Assembly (NCBI GenBank): GCA_904066235.2
Contig: CAJFCV020000001.1
Span: 1,984,001 to 2,048,000, forward strand
Reading direction: 5' to 3'
Length of the DNA: 64,000 nt
Source of the DNA: Bursaphelenchus xylophilus
Lineage: Eukaryota; Nematoda; Chromadorea; Rhabditida; Aphelenchoididae
The translations under genes and the position numbers were made by a program. Below are positions 33,698 to 43,838 of this stretch, in pieces; within the stretch, counting starts at the first letter, position 1, and each line of letters opens with the position of its first letter. The notes beneath the pieces were generated by a model. The model was not told where the DNA came from. It saw only the letters and a list, made by a program, of their open reading frames with translations, and made no database searches.

Positions 33698-34740
33698 TGG
33701 CGACCACGGCGACCACGGACACCGGCCAAACTGGACGATTGCGAACCGACCTCGGATTAGCTAAATCCAGACTTTCCAAGGCCATCTCCGAACTGGAAAA
33801 CTTCATTAGAACAGTCCCTCCAGTGTTGGACGATATCTCAGTGGAAGACCTTGCAAACCATCGACACCAACTCTCCACTCTTGATGACAACCTTTTGTCC
33901 CCTTACAACGCGATCACGGAGCTCGATCGACAATGGAAATTGGTGATGAAATCCTCAAAGGGTGAGAAAACTGTATACAACGACTATATTCGGAAATATG
34001 GCTCTCACTTGGATTCTCTCAAAAAAGCTGCTAATGTGCATAAGGAAGCCAAAGCGCTGGTAGCCAAAATTGATCAAGTAATGGATTCAAAGATAATGGA
34101 AGCTCCAATTGTCGAAGAACCCATCGAAGTCCTGACGCCCATCGAACCGGGAAGCAGATCAATTACGGATCGTACACAATCCCTCAGCATTCGAGACGTT
34201 TTTCATGGTCCAACGCCAACCCCTCGTAAGATGCCCCAGGCAAACACTGCTGGACAAGTACCCGAATTCCCCAATGAAATTGTACAACCCAGCTCTGAAA
34301 TGGTAAAGAGCTCGACAACGACTTCTCAAATGGATCCGGTTGGTTTGAACACACAAATTACACACGCTTATACACCTCTTCCATTTATTCCTTCTCATTC
34401 TCCCATACCACCTCCCACAGCACACCCAAATTCAGCTTTGCCCGCATTTTTTCCGCAAATATCTCTCCCTACATTTGACGGCCATAGTAATTTCGAAGCT
34501 TTCCAACAACAATTTATGGAGTTAGTAGATAGTCAGACATCGCACGAGGCCGTGAAACTCAGTATACTTGTTAATCAGCTCAAAGGCAGCGCTCGACATG
34601 CAGTAGAAGGTCTTCCAATTGTCTCGGAAAATTACAAAATAGCATGGGGCTTACTTGTGAATAGGTTTGGGAACTCGGAACTTATCCAACAACAGTTAAT
34701 ATCAACCCTTCAAAAACAAATACAACAATACCGAAGTTAG
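33697..34740 (+). CDS. BEL/Pao Gag, C-terminally truncated by the internal deletion
   Basis: 347 codons from ATG at 33697, whose A is the last base of the LTR. The N-terminal 130 residues look helical/coiled; a Pro/Ser/Thr-rich linker follows; residues from about 256 (SLPTFDGHSNFEAFQQQF) match the Pao gag capsid-like domain (DUF1759 type), followed by KLSILVNQLKGSARHAVEGL. The stop falls about 12 codons past the domain, at the deletion junction, where the frame becomes open to RNase H in another phase. No zinc knuckle is left. Confidence 0.85.
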   Translation: MATTATTDTGQTGRLRTDLGLAKSRLSKAISELENFIRTVPPVLDDISVEDLANHRHQLSTLDDNLLSPYNAITELDRQWKLVMKSSKGEKTVYNDYIRKYGSHLDSLKKAANVHKEAKALVAKIDQVMDSKIMEAPIVEEPIEVLTPIEPGSRSITDRTQSLSIRDVFHGPTPTPRKMPQANTAGQVPEFPNEIVQPSSEMVKSSTTTSQMDPVGLNTQITHAYTPLPFIPSHSPIPPPTAHPNSALPAFFPQISLPTFDGHSNFEAFQQQFMELVDSQTSHEAVKLSILVNQLKGSARHAVEGLPIVSENYKIAWGLLVNRFGNSELIQQQLISTLQKQIQQYRS

Positions 34741-37700
34741 AATTCAGTATTCTAGAATTTGGTTCCGAAGTCATCTGCGCTTTAAGAGAATTACTTAATT
34801 TCTCTGTTTCGAGATGCATCCTTTGGTCTGACAGTAAGGTGGCTATCAGCTGGGCAGCTAGAGATTCAACGAAGAATCTTCCCCCATACGTTGCCAGACG
34901 ATTGCTTTTGCTAAAATCTAGGCCGAACATTGAAGTTAAATTTACCCCAGGATCAGAAAACCCGGCTGATTGCGTGTCGCGTGGGCTATTGGCTTCAGAA
35001 TTGAACTGCCATCCTTTGTTTTGGACAGGCCCTTCTTGGCTCCCCCATGAAGAATTATGGCCCGCGCAACCTGTCGAAATAGTTCCAACAGAAAATCCAT
35101 CCGCTGAAGAGCCTTGCCTCCTTTCCGCTACAACAGAATATTTTGATTTCTTGCATTTAAGACACTTTTCGTCATGGCAAAAAACGATGGGAATGCTGAC
35201 ATTTGTCATTTGTTTCCTCATCGCAAGAATTCCTTCGTTTCGTCAACGGTTTCACATGACCAGTTTCGACATCAAATTCCCCTTCTCTCATCAATCGCAA
35301 TCCGCGATATTTCTCGCCCTACTTCGGCACTTACAAAACCATTTCCCTCCAACACACGCTCAGATCAGAGACTACGGACTTTTTTCCGATGAGAGCGGAA
35401 TTATTCGATGGAAAACTCGAAGACTCATCGCGGGATCAACAACCCTCACTCATAACCCGCCTTATCTTCCACCGGACTCTCCGATCTTGGACTCATACAT
35501 TCTTCATCTGCACATTCGGCATATGCACGCTTCACCTGAATACGTGTTTTCCCTTTTGAGAGAGCTCGTATTCATTCCGAAAGCCAGAAGTATAGTCAAA
35601 AGAATTTTGAAGACGTGTCAACATTGTAAAAATTTGAAAGCGAAACCTTACGAACAACCACCTTTTCCTCCCTTTCCTCCACAACGCACCACTCCGTCAC
35701 CCCCATTTTCATATTGTGGAGTAGACTTCTTAGGGCCAGCTCAAGTAAAAGATCACGACGGATCCGTCATTAAAGTTTACGCCGTTATCTTTTGTTGCCT
35801 TTCCACTCGATGCATTTATTTGGACCTAGCCCGCGATATGAGTGCAAAATCTTTTCTATTCGCTCTTCGTCGTTTTTCCGCACGCCGAGGGTTCCCAGTT
35901 CAATTGTATTCAGACAATGGCCCGAACCTTACTGCCGTCGCAAGCCTGCTAGACCGCAACTCAATAACCGGAGAAATTATCCTCAATTCAAAAGTCGCTG
36001 AATTTTTGCGTTCACAACAGCTAACATGGAAATTTTCACCAAGTTTTTCACCATTCTCGAATGGTTGGTTCGAAAGGCTGATAGGCATTGTCAAGTCGTC
36101 ATTAAACCGAGTGATCGGTCGCCGGCTCTTGGACATCGAAGAATATCAGACCCTTTTGACAGAGTCAGAATATATTGTTAATTGTCGGCCAATAACTTAT
36201 TCATCCAGCGAGGAATCCCCTGTAATTCGCCCCGCCGATTTCCTAAATCTCTCTGTAATTCGCCCACCATATCCTCTATCTCCGGACGATCATAACGATC
36301 CCGACTGGATTCTCCCAGCCGACGAAAATTTGGCCAAAACACAGCTTCTAAATCAATGGAAAAACTCAAACACGCTCACTGACCGTTTGTGGCATTACTG
36401 GACGTCGTCGTATCTCACCGAACTTCAAGCGCGTAACAAGACCCAACATCGTCAAGAAACGCCATCAACCCTTTCACCTCAAGTAAATGAGATAGTTCTC
36501 ATCAAAGAGCAGCAGATGCCACGTCACATGTGGCGCTTAGGTCGCATCACAAAATTACATTCAACCCCATACCGAAGCGCATCATTAACGACCGTCTCTG
36601 CCTCCGGACAAAAAAGAAAAATTACAAGGCCGATTTCGAAACTCTGTCCCCTTGAACTACGCGCATTGGCCTCAGTCGTTTGTCTATTCGCTCTAGTATT
36701 CCAATTTGCCCAAGGGTGCTCTGAAACCCAAACTATAATAGGATCGTCCGAAACATGTTCCAAATATTCTGATGACAAAATCGTCTGCAACTTCAAGAAA
36801 TCTCTTGTCTTCTCAGTTCGGCCTCAGTCGAAAATTATATGTCTCCAAATTTCATCGACCTTCGGAAACGACACCGCTTATGCAAACTTAATCATATCCG
36901 CACAATCCCTTAATTACGTTTGTACGCCAAGCACTGTCACCTTCACCCGCCCATTCAAAATTCACGTTGAAAAATCTCACCGTTGCGACGCGGCAGCGGG
37001 GAGCCAGTGTCAAGCCAGCTTTTGTGAATCGGTCACATCAACAACCAACCTCATCGACTTTGGATCGGAAGCGAATTCCCTACCCGGACACTCAAGATGC
37101 AGCCGATCCTGCGGATGTATCAGTTGCGGATGTTTTTTATGCAGCCCAAGTTGTCTCTTTTATCGATATTACGCCAGTCCTGTTTCAGACGACATCTTAC
37201 ACGCCTTCACGTGCGCATCGTATGACACATATCTGCGAGGAACTTTAGCTCTCGACCACAACCAAACCCAGTTCACGCTTCAGCACGGACAACAATTCGA
37301 TTGGGAGAACATCTCTTTATCCATTTTATCGAGCTCCTACTCTCCCACTCCAATCTTAGGCTACATTTTCTTAACCAGTATGAAGACAAACAAAACTGTT
37401 GCTTTAAATCCAGCATTGGTCTCTACCTATAATAATCTCTTAAAGTTTTCTTGTCCTTCCATCCAATCAGCCCGACAATTCAGATGTGAATTCCCATCCT
37501 CTCTTTGCCAATGTAGTCCAGACTTCTTTAGTCCTCGTTGTAATTGTGCCGACATCGACTTTTCGTCTCTCTTTGAGTCACGAGATTTTGCCTTCCCCTT
37601 CTCCCGGGAGGGCATTTCAATGGAAATGGAAGGAGAACGCCCGACAGCCAAGTCCAATCATGCCACTGAACTTATCGTATCGCTGGACCGAAACGTCACA

Positions 37701-38252
37701 CTGTTGTTTCACCGGTCAAAATGCGAATGTATCTTATCGTCCGTGACCGGATGCTTCAATTGTCAACGGTCACCGATGGTTAATCTCAAATGCCAGGCCA
37801 GCTTCGGGACTACAACGGCCGCCATCATCTGCAAGTCGGTCCATGTACAACCGTTCCTCTGCCCACCACAACGATCGTCCTTGATGATGCCTTTTTCCTC
37901 TAGAACTCAGGAATTCGACGAAGAATGCGTTGTCCAATGCGCCGGAGGAAACACGACACTGAGAATCCACGGCTCCCTGAACGCTTCCAAGCCATTGAAT
38001 CCAGCCCCGGAGGGGGGCGAAATTGCAAAGGACAAGACTCCTTCGTCTAGTTGGTCTGAAGTTTGGTCTACAATCTTCAATTTCTTAAAAGACCTCAAAT
38101 GGTACTATTTTGTCATATTGGCCGGAGGTCTTGCATTTTTAATTTTACTTATTGTAGTCTACATCTCACCGTTCGCGCGGGAGTGTCTTCGCCGAACTCG
38201 GATCGAGGCACTTTCCCCGATCATGCCCCGCCCCCAACACACATTACAATAA
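34725..38252 (+). CDS. BEL/Pao RNase H remnant-integrase-envelope-like fused ORF
   Basis: An open frame with no ATG of its own before 34839. It starts in the Pao RNase H region (IPKLEF; ILWSDSKVAISWA; NPADCVSRG). Numbering from 34839, a zinc-binding H/C module lies near 222-268 and the integrase triad is Asp296, Asp359 and Glu412. A Pao-type C-terminal domain (DUF5641-like) runs to about 605. Next comes a hydrophobic signal-like stretch, then a Cys-rich ectodomain with a dense Cys-Gly-Cys motif near 757 like that of phlebovirus Gc-type fusion glycoproteins known in some nematode Pao elements. One transmembrane helix lies near 1087-1110. The stop lies inside the 3' LTR. Reverse transcriptase and protease are absent. 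Confidence 0.85.
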   Translation, partial: TIPKLEFSILEFGSEVICALRELLNFSVSRCILWSDSKVAISWAARDSTKNLPPYVARRLLLLKSRPNIEVKFTPGSENPADCVSRGLLASELNCHPLFWTGPSWLPHEELWPAQPVEIVPTENPSAEEPCLLSATTEYFDFLHLRHFSSWQKTMGMLTFVICFLIARIPSFRQRFHMTSFDIKFPFSHQSQSAIFLALLRHLQNHFPPTHAQIRDYGLFSDESGIIRWKTRRLIAGSTTLTHNPPYLPPDSPILDSYILHLHIRHMHASPEYVFSLLRELVFIPKARSIVKRILKTCQHCKNLKAKPYEQPPFPPFPPQRTTPSPPFSYCGVDFLGPAQVKDHDGSVIKVYAVIFCCLSTRCIYLDLARDMSAKSFLFALRRFSARRGFPVQLYSDNGPNLTAVASLLDRNSITGEIILNSKVAEFLRSQQLTWKFSPSFSPFSNGWFERLIGIVKSSLNRVIGRRLLDIEEYQTLLTESEYIVNCRPITYSSSEESPVIRPADFLNLSVIRPPYPLSPDDHNDPDWILPADENLAKTQLLNQWKNSNTLTDRLWHYWTSSYLTELQARNKTQHRQETPSTLSPQVNEIVLIKEQQMPRHMWRLGRITKLHSTPYRSASLTTVSASGQKRKITRPISKLCPLELRALASVVCLFALVFQFAQGCSETQTIIGSSETCSKYSDDKIVCNFKKSLVFSVRPQSKIICLQISSTFGNDTAYANLIISAQSLNYVCTPSTVTFTRPFKIHVEKSHRCDAAAGSQCQASFCESVTSTTNLIDFGSEANSLPGHSRCSRSCGCISCGCFLCSPSCLFYRYYASPVSDDILHAFTCASYDTYLRGTLALDHNQTQFTLQHGQQFDWENISLSILSSSYSPTPILGYIFLTSMKTNKTVALNPALVSTYNNLLKFSCPSIQSARQFRCEFPSSLCQCSPDFFSPRCNCADIDFSSLFESRDFAFPFSREGISMEMEGERPTAKSNHATELIVSLDRNVTLLFHRSKCECILSSVTGCFNCQRSPMVNLKCQASFGTTTAAIICKSVHVQPFLCPPQRSSLMMPFSSRTQEFDEECVVQCAGGNTTLRIHGSLNASKPLNPAPEGGEIAKDKTPSSSWSEVWSTIFNFLKDLKWYYFVILAGGLAFLILLIVVYISPFARECLRRTRIEALSPIMPRPQHTLQ

Positions 38253-38333
38253 GATTGTTCATTTTGTCTCAACTAGCTTTGGGAGAACCCTTTGTATTCC
38301 TAAATAAAGCTAAATACTGTAAAATCAGTAACA
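38184..38333 (+). repeat. 3' LTR (150 bp)
   Basis: Identical by eye to 33548-33697. The envelope-like frame ends within it at 38252. GAGA follows at 38334-38337. Confidence 0.93.
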
Positions 38334-38337
38334 GAGA

Positions 38338-38643
38338 GAGCACGCTAAATGTGGAGAGCGGTCAGAGAAGAAACACATTTTTGGCCATAACTTTGCTAGC
38401 GTCGTGCGGAAAAAATTGATTTTTTCTGGAAACACTACCCTTTATGGTAGGAATAGGTATGAAACTTTTCGTGCAAAAAATTCGACAAAAAGTCTCAAAT
38501 TTTCGCAAACTTTTGATCTAAAAATCTCGGTTGTTTCTGCAAAACGCAAGCTGGGATTCTCGCAAGTATCTTAAAAAAAGTGTTCTAAAGTTGTGCCAAG
38601 TTTCATCAAAGACTGAGCGTCACACTTGGGGTATTTTTCTTGT
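38338..38643. mobile_element. 3' part of the interrupted 451-bp palindromic MITE
   Basis: Continues GAGCACGCTAAATGTGGAGA after the retrotransposon and ends in the inverted terminus (CACACTTGGGGTATTTTTCT). See the 5' part at 33403-33547. Confidence 0.9.
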
Positions 38644-38674
38644 AAGATAGATGTTAGTTTCCTGACTGGTGTTG

Positions 38675-39770
38675 TACAGAAACGACCGAGATTTTTAGAT
38701 CAAAAAGTCGGCAAAAACGTGACACTTTTTTTAAAATTTTGTCATGAAAAGTTTCATACCTATTTCTATCGTATAGGGTAATATTTTCGCAAAAAATCAA
38801 CTTTTTCCGCTCAAAACTCGCAAAATTATGACAAAAAAGAGAAAATCAATCTCCAGCCGCGGTTATCCGTCGAAAAATAGGATATTTCAAGGCGCCACAA
38901 AACCATGTTATTTTCCCGACACGCTAATCGTATTAGCTTTGTCATCAAAGACCAATAAAACTCTGGAGGTTCGCTTGAGCTTTAGATTCCGAACGATTGG
39001 AACGTCTCATGGGAAGGGCTTAATCATAAGGCCCAAAGTTCCCCTTTCCGCCCTTCGGCGGGTCAAACATTTGCTCCGAAAAGGCAATAAAAAACACATT
39101 CAAGCAATTACGCATAACCATATGGAACAGAGGTGATTTGTATTGTATTATAGTTTATGGAGGGAGAAAGGATCAAAAAAGTTTTTTTTGAACATGAAAA
39201 AGTTTCAAAATTATTGCGTTTTCATAGAGAAAAATTAACGGAAAATAATATTAGTTTTCAAAAATAGTAAATGTTTTGTCTTCATCGTATTTTACAAGTG
39301 TTCCGCCTGCAAAAATTTTTCAAAAGTATCTTTTTTAGAGCCCTGAAGATCAGCGGCTTGCAAACGGAAATACAAAAAATGGGACAGTCAGATTTTGATG
39401 ATACTTTGGACAAATAAAGATTAGGCCTTTCCAATGCACATGGCAGATTTTCAGCTTGCGTTTTACAGAAACCATAGAGATTTTTACGTCGAAATTTTGC
39501 AGGTAATTCAAAAAAATTTTTTATTTTTTTGCTATTTTTCAAAACAAAAAATTCAATTATTTTTTGAGACATGTAGTGATATCTCCACAAGAAATCAACT
39601 TTTTTCACCCGTGGTTAGCAAAAATAGAGGTAAAAACCATTTTTTCCCTGACCGTCTCTCCTCATTTCACATACTCTCTCGTCCACAAAGATTGTTGAAT
39701 ATCTCGGCTGCTACTGCAAAGCAAAAGCTAAAATTTTCAGGGATCGATATGGGACCTGTATAAATTGTTT
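38675..39770. repeat. Diverged inverted fragments of the palindromic MITE family
   Basis: 38685-38840 carries GACCGAGATTTTTAGATC and TTTCATACCTATTTCTATCG; 39430-39765 carries CAGCTTGCGTTTTACAGAAA, CCCTGACCGTCTCTCC and GATTGTTGAATATCTCGGC. Both are recognisable as inner parts of the family at 41996-42446. An open frame at 38828-39136 has no domain support. 39771-40530 shows no other feature. Confidence 0.6.
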
Positions 39771-40536
39771 TTGCGAAATTACAAAGAAATCGACTGGTCG
39801 AACTTTGACAAATAACCAAAACAATTTTCATGGATTTTTCAAAATTTTTTATTGTTAAACTGTCAAAAAAGTCGAAAATTAAAGCTTTCTGTGTTGGTTT
39901 CTAAGTTCCCTGTACAACAAACATACGATTAACAGTACGTATTATGTTTCTTAGAACATAAACTTACAAATAATAACCATTTTTTTCATATACGTACTAC
40001 AATATTAAAACGATAATTTTTAGCCCACTAAAACTACTTGGGCATCAAAAGCCAAGTCACAACATCACAAACAACATTGAAAACAAGGCAAAAGCATAAT
40101 TTTTAACTAGTAAAAAGCGCATTCCACAGGTGAAACCGGCAATTTTTCTCCTTTTTTTGCAGCCAAATCGAGATTTGAAGCCGAAAAAATATAGCCGAAA
40201 AAAGTTTTCCGTAAAAAAGAGGGGACGAAAAAACGGCTCGGACATCTTGTTTTCGGCCTCGAGGTCTTTAAGCCCTTACGCGGCCCTTCTTTCCATCCGC
40301 ATATACAAATATGTACATGCGTATACAAGCAAAGGTTCGGAAACACCCCTTCCCAGGGAGTCAGATTTACATACGCTAATTTTGGAAGCGTATTGCGAGC
40401 GGGAGGCGGTGAATTATCGCTTCCTACGTCCATACAGCCTCTTTTAAGTACGGAAAAGGGCATGTGGAGGAAATTTGAGGCCATTTGGAGCAAGTTTGGG
40501 GTTAGAGAAGACACTTAATGAATCAAAAATTATATA

Positions 40537-40730
40537 CTAGTCGCGGAAAAAAGTCCTGGGATTTTTCTGCGACTCTGCACTGTGCATGAACCCGAAAAGT
40601 GCTTTTGCACAGTGCAATTTTGTTGATTTTGGCTTATTGTCGCGCGCGATTCCCGCGACAAATCAACTTTTCGGAGCGCGACGGAATTTGGGGGGCGCGA
40701 GAAAATCCCAGGACTTTTTTCCGCGACTAG
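40537..40730. mobile_element. 194-bp MITE with 29-bp perfect inverted ends and TA duplication
   Basis: Ends CTAGTCGCGGAAAAAAGTCC and GGACTTTTTTCCGCGACTAG are perfect inverses and extend to 29 bp; TA lies on both sides (40535-40536, 40731-40732). The flanks match the sequence at 33370-33410, which lacks this element and so shows the empty site. Carries TGCACTGTGCA-type inner repeats. Confidence 0.9.
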
Positions 40731-40737
40731 TATGTTC

Positions 40738-41351
40738 ACAAGGGAAGTGCTCCAAGTGCAATGTCCAGATTTTCTCAAAATTTTGCAGGGACTTTGGACA
40801 TAGGCCATACATCAATTCCTGAAAATTTTAGCTCCCGCTTTGCAGGCGCAGCTGAGATATTCAACGATCTTTGCCGCCAAGAGAGCATAAAAAAAGTGGA
40901 GAGCGGTAAGAGAAAAAGCACTTTTTGACCGTATCTTTGCCAGTTCCGTTCAGAAAAAATCGATTTTTTGTGGAAACACTACCCACTTACGGCAGAAAAT
41001 GGCATAAAACTTTTCATGACAAATTCGCAAAAAAGCCTAAAATACGAAACTTTTTTTTCGAATTTTAGCGTAAAAAATTTTATGACTATTTCTATTATAT
41101 GGGGAATGTTTCCACAAAAAAAAAGAAATTTTTTCCATGCAAAGCTGTCAAAGTTATGGCCAAAAGTGTTTTCTCGCCGACCGCTTTTCGCTTTTCGCGC
41201 ACTCTCTCGGCGTCAAAGATCGTTGAATATCTCGGCCATCCTTGCAAAGCGCGAGCTAAAATTTTCAGGAATTTATATTTAGTCTATGCCCAAAATGTGT
41301 GCAAAATTTGAAGAAAATCTGAGCCACGCACTTGAGACAGTTCTTTCGCAA
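40738..41351. mobile_element. Long (about 610-bp) copy of the palindromic MITE family
   Basis: Begins ACAAGGGAAGTGCTCCAAGT; ends in the inverted form (CGCACTTGAGACAGTTC). The two halves are mutual inverses almost throughout (for example GCTTTGCAGGCGCAGCTGAG against CTCGGCCATCCTTGCAAAGC), so the element can form one long hairpin. Confidence 0.8.
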
Positions 41352-41995
41352 AGTTGTGCTCTCCAAGTCACGAAAAACTTCTTTAAAACCCTAATTTATC
41401 TCCTAAAAATAACAATAATGACATTTCTCGACCAAAATGCCGCATATAAGGCAATACTCGACAATTCTGGGCGAAAAAATGAGTAAATTTATTCATAGAA
41501 CAGCCGGTAACACGAGCCCCAACATGCAAAGAAAAAGAGTTGTTTATTACATACATTCGAATACCTACACTTTTACACTCAAATGGGAGTTGTAACTGTA
41601 TTGAAACCAAGCCGTCAATGAAACCCCACACCCGATTATCCCTGTTTAGTTTGAATAGGAGCTAAAAGGGGATGTTGAGTAAGGTAATTGAGGTGTAATT
41701 ATCTGGTACGTGTAATATAATACTAATGATAGCGGGAGTAGAAGATTGAAGAACTACGTAAAAAGAAGATTAAATATTTACATTGCGTAATGAATTGAGA
41801 AAAACATTGAAAAGTGGGAAAATAATCGTTACTGTGCAATTTTTTGAGAGCAGAGATATCATACAATGCAGCCTTTGTATAATAGAAAACCTGCGTACAA
41901 CAAGATTTTCTTCCCCCGAATTTTCGAGTCAAGAATACGTCAATAGGTAATCAATTTTCTAAGAACCTGAGCCATCTTATTATTTCGATTAATTA

Positions 41996-42446
41996 ACAGG
42001 GGAAGTACTCCAAGTGCGACGCTCAGATTTTCTTTAAATTTTGCACACACGTCGGGCATCAACTAAATATCAATTCCTGAAAGTTTTAGCTCGCGCTTTG
42101 CGGACGCCGCCGAGATATCGAACGATTTTTGCCGCCGAGAGAGCACGCTAAACGTGGAGAGCGGTCAGAGAGAAAAACGCTTTTTGGCCATAATTTTGGC
42201 AGTTTTGCGCGGAAAAATTTAATTTTTTCTAGAAACACTACCCTTTACGGTTGAAATAGGCATGAAACTTTTTGTGCCGAAATTCGACAAAAAGTCCAAA
42301 ATTTTGGCCGACTTTCGATCTAAAAATCTCGGTTGTGTCTCCAAAGCGCGAGCTAGGATTCTCGCATATATCTTAGAAAAAAATTTTCTAAATTTGTGCC
42401 AAGTTTTATCAAAATCTGAGCGTCGCACTTGAAGTACTTCTCCTGT
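41996..42446. mobile_element. Intact 451-bp palindromic MITE (family reference copy)
   Basis: Terminal inverted repeats of about 37 bp: ACAGGGGAAGTACTCCAAGT against ACTTGAAGTACTTCTCCTGT. Inner blocks CTCGCGCTTTGCGGACGCCG and CTCCAAAGCGCGAGC are also inverted. It contains GCCGCCGAGAGAGCACGCTA, the uninterrupted target of the BEL/Pao element. No ORF. Confidence 0.88.
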
Positions 42447-42526
42447 CAGTATATTTTTAGAATTTCCTGTTGTAAACAAATGATGGCTGATTTCCCAACA
42501 TGCCAGCAGTCTCCGTGGTTCTTCTA

Positions 42527-42699
42527 CTAGCTGCGACATAAAGTCCTGACACATTTGCACAGTGCATTTTGTTTTTCTTTCGGACCCGTCGCGGCAATTC
42601 CCCGTTTTTGCACTAGCGACATGCACTTTCGCGCGAACTTGCCACTTTTCTCGCGCGACACCCGCGACAAAATGTGTCAGGACTTTATGGCGCGACTAG
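42527..42699. mobile_element. 173-bp MITE with CTAG...CTAG ends and TA duplication
   Basis: Ends CTAGCTGCGACATAAAGTCC and GGACTTTATGGCGCGACTAG; inverted match CATAAAGTCCTGACACA; TA on both sides. Related in ends to 40537-40730. Confidence 0.82.
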
Positions 42700-43263
42700 T
42701 AGTTGCCCGCAAGTGTGGGCCCGCCGCGGCGCGCCGTTGCTCTTTGCGGAGATTCGGCAATGCGTTGTAACGTCTTTGGAGCGTGCAGACAAGTCAAGAC
42801 ATGTTTTTAGACAGTAAAATTTCATTTATCAAGAACTGCTCTGGACAAATTTTAGAACCAAACCTTGACTTTCAAAAATTTTTTTGTAAAATACGTTACA
42901 CATTACGGTTAATTGTGAATCCAAAAATCTCCCAAACAAAAATCCCATTTTCATCAAAATTTTTTTATTACGAAAATGGCGAGAGAGCACAAAGAATAGT
43001 AAAAATAATATCCTTGAGGTCAGTATTCAAAAAAATATTTTACTCCCGAACAATAGGGAGGGTTTTTGAATAATAAATAGTCATTTTCTGTGCGCTTTTC
43101 TCTGTTTAGAATCTGCGGAAAACTGTGGCTTGTGTTTTTTCAGACGGGAAATTTTAGAAAATTTGGTAATTTCAATTAAAAAAATGATATTTTGGAAATA
43201 CTAGTCCGTTCGTAAAGTCTCTGGAGTGTGTACTATGATGTTTTTTTGGAAGCCGTATGTATA
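42700..43263. other. No gene seen
   Basis: The flank GTTGCCCGCA...GGGCCCGCC resembles 52.75 kb. Otherwise AT-rich with no supported ORF. Confidence 0.4.
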
Positions 43264-43517
43264 TATCAATCCGTCGGGAAAATAATGAGCACAATGTCGA
43301 TGTGCTGATCGCGTCGCTGAAGTGAACAGGACACGTTTTGACCTTATTTTGGGGAAGGCTACATTTTATACGATGAAAAGTTTTTAACGTATAAAATGTC
43401 ACCCAGGCAAGAAATTTCGCTGTGAAAATTTGATTTTGCCGCGACACAACTCGTTTTCTCGGCGGCGATGCGCTTTTCGATGCGACAGAGTGCTCATTAT
43501 TTTTCCGACAGACTGAT
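43264..43517. mobile_element. MITE with TCAGTCTGTCGGGAAAATAA termini (copy 1)
   Basis: Left TATCAATCCGTCGGGAAAAT and right ATTTTTCCGACAGACTGAT are inverted. It carries an inserted TATACGAT palindrome at about 43360-43403, outside the two gene regions where the others lie. Confidence 0.75.
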
Positions 43518-43838
43518 GCCACAAAACGAGATTTTTTGTCGCTGTTTTAAGTAATAAAAACTTCAAAAAAAAGGCTATTGAAAAGATGTTTTTGGTGTTT
43601 CTGCCAATTTTATCTTGGATAAGATAGCTCATTATTTTTGGGACAGAGTGATATTAAAAAATTTAAAAAACTAAATTAAATTTTTTGGAACATTCATTTT
43701 ATTCCAAAATGCAAGTTTTTATTATGCAAACATAAAAATGCAAAATTTTTAAAAAATGTTGTAGATTCGGGCAATTTTTTCATAATTTCGAAGTTCTAAA
43801 AACTTCAGAAACTATCAAGAAATATCTAAAAAATCAGT

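Larger units (their letters stand above)
33548..38333 (+). mobile_element. Internally deleted BEL/Pao LTR retrotransposon with envelope-like region
   Basis: Order: 150-bp LTR, gag, deletion junction, RNase H remnant, integrase, envelope-like region, 150-bp LTR. The two LTRs are identical by eye over all 150 bp, which implies recent insertion. The C-terminal end of gag, the protease and the reverse transcriptase are missing: gag runs straight into the RNase H region near 34725. The copy is therefore non-autonomous. The GAGA duplications and the intact paralogous target at 42.1 kb define the ends exactly. Confidence 0.93.

Noticed and set aside
38828..39136. 102-aa basic open frame
   Set aside because: Follows a MITE fragment and has no recognisable domain or homologue in view.
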